From: Hyphochytrium catenoides
Lineage: Eukaryota > Sar > Hyphochytriomycetes > Hyphochytriales > Hyphochytriaceae
Reading direction: 5' to 3'
Assembly: GCA_900088475.1 (NCBI GenBank)
Contig: FLMG01000464.1
Location: forward strand, 1-36,197
Length of the DNA stretch: 36,197 bases
In this document: positions 12,501 to 21,890 of the stretch, piece after piece
Layout of the letters: the number at the start of each line of letters is the position of its first letter
Numbering within the stretch: the first letter of the stretch is position 1
The notes under the pieces: generated by a model
The model's input: only the letters and a program-made list of their open reading frames with translations
Database searches by the model: none
What the model was told of the DNA's origin: nothing
Made by a program: the position numbers and the translations under genes

Positions 12501-15500
12501 TCCCGGCATCGTTGTCGACTTGTAAGGTATAAGATTCACCAACAAGAGCAGCTGTGATAGTAACAAGAACGAGAAGATCATCTGTGCATGCCAGCGCAAT
12601 ACATTACTAATGCGACCCAAAGTCGTTGAAGAGTAATAATTGTGCTCGCGGAAGGAGAGAGGGCAGATTCCTGATGGCAAAGTGGAGAGCACAAAGCAAA
12701 GAGAACGGAGTTGGCAATAAAAAGTTACGAGAATGATACCCTTAATCTCCCAGCCAATGCGGAGTGTATATGACATCCATTGAATATCCTTTGCCACCAA
12801 AGGGCTCAATGCGCACCCAGTCTGAACTTCCCAGAAGTACAAATGACTTGCAGAGGCTTTGACAGTTGATAGGGCAAGGGAAACAACGAGGAAAGAGAAG
12901 GGGACAAGACGGGGTACTATTAGCGTGACCACTATCTTGTGTGGTTGTCGTCGTGCTTCTTGTGCTTCAGCAACCTTTTATACACCTCCCTGTTGCCATC
13001 AGCAACTACTTTCGTGACAACAAGGTACCTCTCCGATATCACTCAAGCCTAAAGGTTCATCTTTTTAAGTTCTCGCCGAGAGCACCTTGCCTATGTAATT
13101 AGCTCGCTAACCTACGTAGCACTTACATGTCTGTAGGTGTTTGGAGTCCACAGAGAAGTCAAGTCGCTGGATTGCTTCAGGGATGGCAGGAACACAGACG
13201 CTGCACTTACGCAACTTCAGGGCCTAAAGGAGGCATGAGAAATGGGGGCAATATGTTTGCAGTTACTTGTGGAATCAGTGCTCCGAACCTTTCCAGCTGC
13301 ATTGACATTATAAATATGGATGCAGCCCTGGGATGACACGGCAAGGTAGTCCATTGAGGGTGAGAACTTGATGTCAAAAATTGGGGACTCGGTGTGCTGA
13401 AAGGAATAAGGTTCCTTCTCCCCGTGAAGGTTCGAAGGAAGGAGTAGAACCTGGACGTGAATCAGTGTCTTTGTTAGAACGACGGTTAGATTGGTGGCAC
13501 AAGATGATATGTAGCCGCAGAAGAAGACAAGCCTAGGAATTCGAACGGCAAAATAAGTTGTAGAATCCAAAGATTGATAATAACGTATCAAGTAGCGCAG
13601 GTACCACTCCCTCTTCTGTCCCAACCACTATGTGGTTTCCGTCGCCTGAGTAACTGAGGCAGCAGGGAGTGTACACCAGCACCTAGAGGGATAAAGGCTG
13701 AGCGAGCAGTGCCAGGACGAAGCCACGTGCTAAGCTAGGAAAGGCCGCGCTCTAAGAGGTGAATGCCAGATGGTGGAGGGAAATCTTGCCAAAAGATTGT
13801 AATGAAGGATGGAATTTTAGAATGAGGAGCAACATTCACGAGTTGTGTCCCATTCTTTGGGGGCATCGCTCACAAGATGCTTATAAGGTAGAGGCGCAAG
13901 AAGGAGCAAACCTTGGTTGCCAAACAAATCTGCGTACGCAAGCTCCACACGCGGACTCTCTTGTCATCTCCACAGGAGGCATATTCAGGCTAGTTATAGC
14001 AAGGCGTCAGACGTTTCTGGGAGGTTGAGGAAAGGATAAACTCAAACGAAGTGTTGAGGGTTATTGCCGTTTGTCCAGCCTCAGGAGAGATTGAGAATAG
14101 GTGAGGCTGGGAAGTAGGACCAACCTTGAGTGGGTGAGCCGCGATAGCCCTGACCGCACCGTAACAGTGTCCTTGAACCAATTGGTATACCTCTCCATTG
14201 CCCTCGTCTGCCTGTGGATTGGAATCAAGGGTTCAGATAGCTGGTCCAAGTTATAAGAGATCTATAGGCTTAACGGTTCCATTTTAGTTAGGGGTTCTTT
14301 TGCAGGAACATCAGGTGTGCCCGAAAGTGTACGAGTGATAGCCACAGCTGTGGCAAGCAGTGCTTGGTGAAGGAAGAGAGAGCTGATGGAGCCGCTGACC
14401 TCGTAAATTGAACTGGTACGAGTTCCGATGAGAAGTTTTTTGCCATCTGCTCGACCAGCCAGAGCAGTAATTCGAGGCGTCGTGCACTGTGTAGTGTCTG
14501 CCTTCAACTTGGACAAGTAACTGGGAAGAGAACAGCAAGCCAAGCCATAGAGGTTAGAAGGGGTCAAAGTCCAAATGAGAGGGTAACATAATCTGCAGGT
14601 GAGCGAAGCGACCTACAATGTCGGAGTCCGCCGAGCAAGATCTATAGGCTTTCCAATGGATCGAAGGGTTCGATCCCAATAGTGGACAACCCCATCTCGA
14701 CCTCCAGTTACTATTCCCCCAGCTCCTTCCAGGACAAGGAGGGATGTCACGCTCTCCCTTTCCTTATGAGCTTGAACGCATTTGTCCACCTTCCTCTTTC
14801 TCCCAGAGACGAGAAGGAGCTCACCACTCACGCTTCCGACAAGCAAATCCTCTCCAAGATACGCGGAGCAGGTGAACGTCTGGAGCTTTGACATTGATCC
14901 CACCGTGACGCGATGAGGCCGCAACGAGCGTCCCTCCACACTATAAATAGAGATAAACTAGACATGCTTCAGATACTAAGAGTGCGTCAGATGGACCTGC
15001 GGGTAGTTGTCGGTGCTATAGGCTATACCAGATGCTCTAGCTTACGATCAAGGACGGCAAGCACGCAGTGGATGTACGCAGCATAAGGTCGGGAAGCTCC
15101 AGATGGAAGCTCTAAGACGACAAAGGGGGGTATACCTTGACTCCAACGACGGCGATTTCGTTGCCTCGAGAATGGATAGAGATGCTTAGGATCCGCTCTG
15201 ACGGGCCACGGCCGGAAGCAATAAGCGCACCGCTGGCCCAATCCCAGAGCGAGATGAGTTGGGGCGACCCTCGGCTTACCTACGAAGCCGGGTAGTCATT
15301 GTTGGTGTATTAAAAAAAGTATGGGTCAGACTCTCGATAGATGACAGCATACTGATGGATAGGGTTGACGTAATAGGGAGATCGAAAAGATTCCAGGTCT
15401 TACCGCAGCGAGCCTTAGGCCGTCCGGAGAGAACTCGAGGAAAGCAATGTCACCGCCTAGTCCCCCTCTTATGATCTTCTCGCACTTCATCTCCCTCTCC

Positions 15501-18059
15501 CTTTTCCCTTCATCTTTGCCGTTTTCTACTACTTTCCAGATGTGCACTTCATCAATTGACGCACTAGCGATGAGATTCTGAGTGGGATGGGCTGCTATGG
15601 CAGTGACCAGTGCTGAGTGACCCTAATATATCACGTGGGAGTAGTGAGACTTGACTGCACCTTTGATGCAGTGACGACATAGAGGGAACGAGCCGCGTCT
15701 GGACGAAAAGTTTAAACGTCTCCCAATAGACATGTAAATATAAAGAGGAGAACAGATCTGAAAGCAATTGGAAATGTATTGGCTTTTTCGCTGGATATAG
15801 GACGCGAATTGAATGCGTTGCAAAGTGACCTGATACTTCAGCTGCACGTGAGTAGCTTTGTCGTAAAGGAAGACAAAGCTTCCAGCAAAGTAAGCTAAGT
15901 CACGTCCGTTTTTGAGATAAATCAGGTTGTTTCTACATGACAGAATTGAAAAAAAGTCGGAGTAAGTTTGAGGACTTCAGGTTGGGACAATGAGCGATCT
16001 CTGGCCAGGGCAGGGTTATAGCCGTGTCCGTAGGCCCCTCTCAGCTGCCACAGAGCGTGGGCATGCCAAAGAGTAGAGTAGCATAGGCAAGATATATGGC
16101 AATTACCTGCAGTCAAAGGTCCGGTATCCGTGGACCCATTCCAGTACTAGATTCGTCTCGGGCCTCTGTCGAACTGCAATCCCGCAAACGTTGGTATCGA
16201 GAAGGAGACGTCATGGGGCATACCTTCTGGGTTTGGTGGACCAGGAAGAAATGGAAATAACGCAGAGGCGGAGAGGAACGGAAGATACTTCACGGACACT
16301 CAGTCTCACCTTTTGCTTCATTTATTGAAAAGGCTGTGGGTTCTAAAGAAGCAGTAATCCAAGGAAACTTATCCACCTCGGATGGCAGTCTTTCGACCCT
16401 GTTCTCCTCTAACTTCTTCCCATGTCTTCTTCGCTTTGTGGAATGCGCCAGTTCAGCTTCCAGGTCTGAGTCCTCATTGTCCGTTAATTCTTCCGCGCTG
16501 TCCTGCTCTCGGCTAAGGAGAGGAGACGATGCTGACGAGCGAAGGGTTTCTGTGAAGTAAATGACTTCTTTGTTTCTCCTGGCCCATTCAACAAACTCAG
16601 ACAGGGAAATGTTGGAGGACTTGTCCTACAAGTTGAAGGCAGGATAAGACAAGAAAATTGAATCAGCTACTTCTGTACGTGAAGACATCATAGGACGAGG
16701 AGAGCAGCCGAGCCATTTGCAGCTGACAGAAGGGACAGCAGGAGCAAGAGTTGGAGATAGGGAAGGAAAGTTATAACGCTCATGGTATCAGAGAATCTAA
16801 CAAGAGGAAAGAGTTCGGCACAAAGGAAAAGCATCACCTTGTCACTAGCTACAAGCACATCCTGACTGATCTGGGAAAAGACTTTCTGAGGGATCTCAGC
16901 TTCTTTTTTCGCCATGGTGAAGTGAAGCAGCCCAACAAAGACTGCCTGCAGCATGACGGCCTTATGGTCATCATGGCCATGGAAGGAGAGGAGTGAGTGG
17001 TGCGGTCATGACGAGCAGGATGGGCATGAAGAAAAAGTCAGCATAATAGTTAATAGGAGTACGAAACAAGCTGAGATCGAAACCTCTGTCTTCAGAAACT
17101 TGCTATGCCTCCCGAATAGCGATAACAGCTTAGCTTTAAGGGTACTTACCAGCTCGGTGACGGAGAGCCCTCCGCTGAAGTTAAAGTCATAGAGAGAGAA
17201 CAGGACTGTGGAGGCGTTGAGTAGGCGGGTGTCAGACGCAGCTTGAGGGAGCGAGAAGACTTTCCGTACAGATTACTACTTCAAAAGCAAAGCTTACTTG
17301 TGCCGGTGGTGAGACAGAGAGGAAATGAAAGGTGGGGCGTGAGAAGAAGAGTGATATGACAGGTAGAGGAGTCGCCCTGATGGGTGAGGGACATATGAGA
17401 GCTTGTGCTAGAAGGAGCATGAGGTTGCCTGGCATTACTGACATTTGGCCTTGTCCTCAAAGCTTCCCCACGCAATGAGACAGAGCCCGGAGATGAAGCC
17501 CAGTCCATCAATGCGCCCATCTTTGTCTGTGTCTAGGGCCTGACTCCACCAGATTTATGGAAAGACGGACAGAACAAGGAGAATGGAAGAGTGCAACGGA
17601 AGGTGAAGGAATGGCGTTAGAGCATGGTTGCGAGCAGGCCAGGAAAAGATTGTGGAAACAATGCTAACGTGCTCCCCAAGGCCGTAGAGAGGAAAGGGGA
17701 CAAGGATGCAAATTGTGCGAGTGCAAAGCGGCATCGATGACCCAGCATCAAGAGATAAAGAGGATAACAACCTCAAACAGAGAGGCCACAGTTATTCCTT
17801 CCATTGGCTTGGTCATCAGAAGGGTCTCCAACTGTGACTCTACAATGGAGAAGCCGAACATCTTCTGATACTCCTTGTACAATGTTTCAAGGTCGGCGAG
17901 GCTCCCTGCAGAGGGTAAGCATTAGCTGATCTCATCTCGCCCTCCATATTCATAAGCTGGCAGAGACGGGCTTTGCTTACAGGCGAAGAAAGGCTGGGCT
18001 TCTCTCTTGACTGGCCCCACCAAAGTGAGGAGCTCCTCGGAGCTCTGACCAGCCCCCAT
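3582..18059 (-). CDS. EF-hand protein with three EML-type (HELP + WD40) modules
   Basis: Probable Ca2+-responsive microtubule-associated scaffold of the echinoderm-microtubule-associated-protein-like family. 46 exons give 2259 aa. In transcription order: 18059-17981, 17905-17772, 17539-17443, 17259-17150, 16960-16838, 16625-16310, 16173-16107, 15932-15830, 15622-15404, 15279-15136, 14957-14617, 14520-14400, 14211-14125, 13989-13912, 13682-13605, 13450-13289, 13223-13127, 12856-12740, 12518-12343, 12094-12017, 11913-11824, 11581-11466, 11271-11101, 10863-10664, 10533-10361, 10194-10032, 9735-9483, 9362-9284, 9172-8980, 8830-8439, 8245-8125, 7984-7827, 7558-7474, 7287-7177, 6941-6724, 6539-6270, 6139-6075, 5938-5794, 5628-5533, 5341-5162, 4992-4886, 4765-4669, 4548-4375, 4306-4219, 4037-3814, 3665-3582. 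All phases agree. Residues 1-7 are MGAGQSS, a myristoylation-type start. EF-hand loops lie near 74, 128-139 and 180-191. HELP motifs lie near 287-343, 979-1035 and 1678-1750, each followed by a long WD40 series ending with the family signature (RDVSWSSWSCPVGWPVQGLW in module 3). Human EML5/EML6 share the triple module but not this N-terminus. Splice choices are predictions; any single one could be off by a few residues. Confidence 0.92.
16310..18059 (-). other. EF-hand N-terminal region of the EML protein (exons 1-6)
   Basis: Residues 1-286 precede the first HELP motif. Loop 1 is DTDKDGRIDGLG (exon 3); it has Asp at positions 1, 3, 5 and 9 but Gly instead of Glu at position 12, so Ca2+ binding may be weak. 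Loop 2 is DFNFSGGLSVTE (exon 4) with Glu at 12. Loop 3, DKDKSSNISLSE, is split by the exon 5/6 junction and also keeps Glu at 12. A charged Ser/Glu/Arg/Lys linker (about residues 205-265) joins this part to the WD40 modules. The ATG at 18059 is preceded by an in-frame TGA, which supports it as the start. The MGxxxS start matches the consensus for N-myristoylation, suggesting membrane attachment as in recoverin-like proteins; that is inference. Confidence 0.8.
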
Positions 18060-19664
18060 GGCTCCCAAAGTTCACGAACTCCAATGTTAGGCAAGAACCG
18101 CTAGCTGATGAATTCCTTAGGGCAGGTCGAGCTCTCTTGACAGCCACGGATGGGCCAATAATGAGTAAGCTTCATCTGCCGCTCGAGTTCTGAAGCTTTC
18201 CTTCAATAGTAGAGCTTGATGATCGAAAGACAGCGGCATTCTGAAGGATTGGAAGGTAGTTTACAGCCGAACTCGCGAAAGGGCATGACACGATCCTATA
18301 CGGGCATGACATTGACCTTTATCACAAATAGTCTACTTCAATGTCCAAGCGTGCTTACACAGTATTACTTTACGGTGCAGTAGAACGGTACACATGTATG
18401 TGGTAGTTAGCAAGAGAGACCGTATTCTTGATAGTGGAGAAACGTTCAAAATGTACTTCTGTGCAGTATCATCATCATTCTTCAACATTTATTACAACCA
18501 GCACCTGACCAGCACTCAACAACATCGACCATCGCCACCACCACTCGACACAGTAGCGGCAAGTCCGTGACCAAGAGACAGCCGTCGTCCTGCTGCCTGC
18601 TGCTGCCGCGCCATTGGTGATGGTCCTTGTTGGATATGGATAACAGATGCAGGCGTCAGCAGTAGCCTCAATCAGAGTCAGGTTAATTGCCACCTATCAT
18701 GTTGTTGGCTGAGAGGAAGGGTAACCAGTGCAGGATTGTTAGACAATTCGGCTAAGTAGCGTCGTGGGAACTCGGAGATGACTGAAAATGGCAACTATAA
18801 GACAGCTGCTGAGGCACTCGCAGACGCCTCTCCATAGCGAGATGATTTGTCAATACCTGAGTTCATCTTTCAATATTGTGATTGACCTGATGAGAGTATG
18901 ATGACTTTTTTTGATTGATGATGGCTGTATGGGTGTTGAGGCCTTCAGTGAGGTTACTACATTGAGCACCGGCCCCTTGGAGAGTCCTGCCCCTTGTCCG
19001 CCACGGGCCCTGTTCATAGGCGAGGCAGTGGTGATGGCGTGGGGTCATCATGCGTTAAGCTAGGCTCTATATTATGGTCTGCCAGTTTCCCTGGCGTTCG
19101 TATCTGATATCTCTTCTCATAACGTGTCGCTCTTCTCTCGTCTTCTTGTAGTTTGACCCTTTTACTAGGCCATGATGCTTTCTAGGACTTCCCTTACTTG
19201 CCTATCATCTAATGGACATCGAACACTCTACCGGGAGATCCTGCTGCGACTGTTGTTGGTGAACGGTCAGGAAGAGGAGGCCATTCTGGCTCCCGTTATA
19301 CGGCGGTGTGTCCTGCTTCTTGCTGCTGCTGGCGGTGGTTGTCCACTGCCCCGTCGACGAGCTGCCACTTGAGGGTATTATTATCATATATGATGATGCT
19401 CACATTTACCTGCCTCAGAATCAGCTATCATTTTGTGAGGCAGCAGTAAGATGTCGGCCTGGATCGTCTGATGGGTTTTCTTCTTCTCCTTTAGGGAGTG
19501 CTTTCGTGGTCGTGAAGCTGTGGCAACCCAATGTTTGTGGGCGTGCTTGCTGCTGCTTCCCTTTATGCTAATTTTGTACGCAGTAGTACCACGGTATATA
19601 GCCGCATTTTGACGGCAATCCTTAAGAGAATGCGCTCTAGAGTATGAAAGCCTATGCCCGCCTT

Positions 19665-19701
19665 CTTCCACGCCGCAGTTGAACCCTTCCACGCCGCAGT
19701 T
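19665..19701 (+). repeat. Short direct repeat, 16 bp, period 21
   Basis: CTTCCACGCCGCAGTT occurs at 19665-19680 and again at 19686-19701 without mismatch. It is a minor local duplication with no evident function. Confidence 0.8.
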
Positions 19702-20126
19702 ATATTATCAGTGCCCGCCGATAGAGGTCAAGCTGAGTGAAAGTTCATCAAAAACTAATTCTTGTTTCTTCATTGCTCTTCTTTCTCTACTCTTCCTTTC
19801 GACCTTGACCTCCTTTTCCTAACTTTTGGGATATGTAGGAGAATGGTATACTTACAACGATGCAGTGGCAGCAGCAGCTTGACCAAGCAGGGCCATACAA
19901 TCAAACTTCATTATAAGATGGAAGAAACACTTCATGTAAACAACGAAGACCGAATCGCATATCCCTCGCAGCCCACATGGCTGACCTTGGTTGAGCTCAT
20001 TGAAGTGGGGCGATGACTGAGATATAACTATATAAGAGAAGGATGGCGCGGAAGAGGTCGAGGGAGGAAGGGGAAAGTTATTGAAAGGATACGAGTAGTG
20101 AAGCTAACTGGTGGTGGGCATCAAAG

Positions 20127-20375
20127 GCAGAAGGTCGACGCTAAGAAGAGGTACAGTGGATCGACGAGGGAGATCCTTTCAGAGAAACCTACGAGAGATA
20201 GCAGAAGCTCTATTACTGCTGCTGCCTAAGAACATAACACCAGGGCTACATGCATCACGAGCAGAAGGTCGACGAATAGTAAAAGAAGGTAGATCAGGGA
20301 AATCCAAGATCCTTTCGGAGAAACCTGCGAGAGATAGCAGAAGTTCTATTGCTGCGGCCCAACAACAGGAAGTCA
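20127..20375 (+). repeat. Tandem duplication, two diverged copies, period about 135 bp
   Basis: Copy 1 (about 20127-20240) and copy 2 (about 20261-20375) both begin GCAGAAGGTCGACG and share a second block starting GATCCTTTC and running through AGAGATAGCAGAAG to TTCTATT or CTCTATT, with scattered substitutions and small indels. Matching positions lie about 134-137 bases apart. The copies are embedded in an open frame at 20111-20461, but substitutions are not restricted to third positions, so I do not read it as a coding repeat. Confidence 0.8.
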
Positions 20376-21032
20376 GGGCCGTGATGAGGGCCACTCAGGC
20401 TAGCCTCGAGTTCCTACCCTCTCCATCTTCCATCATGCCTTGGTATCCATCAACAGAATAAGAAGCAGGACATTCTACCCAGCTCCCGCCATTCCTGTTA
20501 TCAGCGGCGGTTCTTCAGTAGCACCAACTTGCGCTTCTTCTTGCTCATAGCATTCAGAACGTAGAGCGTAGTAAGCATTGGGGTCAAGGTGCTCCTGGAG
20601 ACAGACAATGTATGAGCAGTAGGTTCAACAGCGCAGCAGCCAGCAACAAGGGAAGCACTCAACCATTCGCCATTGGGCTTCGTTTTCTTCGCTCGCATCC
20701 AAGAAGACGGAGGAGGGACTGTGACGAGACAATCAAGATTTACTGATGGAACGAAACTCCTCTCCTCCTCTGTCTCGCTTCCGAAATGCGTCTATTCCAG
20801 GTTGACATTACCCTTGGCAGAGTCGCCCTAACCGGAGGACAGTACTAGAGACGGTTTTTAGTAACTGTAACGGGGTGATGGGTGCAGAATACGAATATAC
20901 TAGGGTGCATCAAGAAGCGTACTGTGTGACCAAAGGCCAACTGCAGAGACAACGCCACTGAATTTCTTAGACTGCGATCAACCTTTCACCAGCTTTCCTT
21001 TCACTTCTCACACCGACAGTCGCCTTGGTGTG

Positions 21033-21084
21033 CTTTCTCTCTCTCTCTCTCTNNNNNNNNNNNNNNNNNNNNNNNNNNNNNNNN

Positions 21085-21121
<37 letters not shown>

Positions 21122-21224
21122 TCGCCTCTCCTCTTTCTCTCCTCTTTCTCTCCTCTTTCTCTCCTCCCTCTAATCTCTCTCTCTCCTTTCTCTCTCATAT
21201 CTCTTCTCCCTCTCTCTCGCTCTT

Positions 21225-21264
<40 letters not shown>

Positions 21265-21369
21265 TTCTCTCTTTCTCTTCTCTCTCTCTCCTTTTTCTCT
21301 CACTCTCTTCTCTCTCTCTCCATTCTCTCTCATATCTCGTCTCCCTCTCTCATCTCTCTCTCTCTCTCA
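21033..21369 (+). repeat. (CT)n microsatellite with assembly gap
   Basis: Nearly pure CT dinucleotides and CTTT/CTCC variants extend over more than 300 bases. Bases 21053-21084 are N, so the true length is unknown. The run is about 520 bases upstream of the phosphodiesterase start codon. Long predicted Arg-Glu or Leu-Ser peptides here are artefacts of the repeat. Confidence 0.95.
21053..21084. other. Assembly gap (32 N)
   Basis: Thirty-two undetermined bases lie inside the CT microsatellite. The position suggests a sequencing or assembly break caused by the repeat. Confidence 1.
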
Positions 21370-21890
21370 CCCCAAATCCTTGCGCTTGCGCTTTCTATCT
21401 CGAGCTGATGTTGTCTCCCACAAGATCTACAGAACAGAGCGCCTGATAATGATAAATTGTGTGCCGATCCTGGCTGCGTGGAAGATCAAGAGCTTTGGGC
21501 GTTAGAAAGACGGGATTGCAGAGCGACGGCGGCAGAGAAGTGAAAAAGGCGCACGATCATCAGAACAGAGCAGCAAGGGAGGCACAGTAGGTGCGAGGTA
21601 CCGTAACTGGTCTAAGCGACATTCAACCGCTGGCCCAGCGCGCCATTCACCAGGGAAAAGTTCTTCGCCCAAGATGCAGAAGAGGGTTGGCGGACCTTGG
21701 CAATAACAAAGTATCCTTTAGCTTTAGAAGCTCAAATGATGAGTACCGATGTGCAGCGATAGAGGCGCAGCAAAAAAGAACTTGAGATCTTTCAAAGATT
21801 AGAGATCCAACCCGGATACTGGTTTGAGAGAAGCGAGGAAACAAAAGAGTTAGATCGCCATCAGCTGTACTATTATAAAGATAGCAAGCA

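Larger units (their letters stand above)
18060..21890. other. 3.8 kb region without a recognisable gene
   Basis: This lies between two divergent start codons, so both promoters should be here. I find no reading frame that shows a family motif, consistent splicing or extended length on either strand. Short frames (for example around 19172-19571 and 20111-20461 on +, and 20501-20698 on -) are compositionally simple and overlap one another. The region holds a 21-base-period short repeat near 19665-19701, a ~135-base-period duplication at 20127-20375, and the CT microsatellite with assembly gap at 21033-21369. A non-coding RNA or a rapidly evolving gene cannot be excluded. Confidence 0.6.

Noticed and set aside
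15041-15112. An additional EML exon between 15136 and 14957
   Set aside because: It would leave an intron of only about 23 nt and breaks the frame; joining 15136 directly to 14957 gives a phase-consistent family-like sequence.
20501-20698. 65-residue basic frame on - (starts MRAKKTKPNGEW)
   Set aside because: Short, no family resemblance, no splice-supported continuation; kept as unsupported.
21001-21408. Long Arg-Glu and Leu-Ser reading frames on both strands
   Set aside because: They are translations of a CT/GA microsatellite containing Ns, with no other sequence content.
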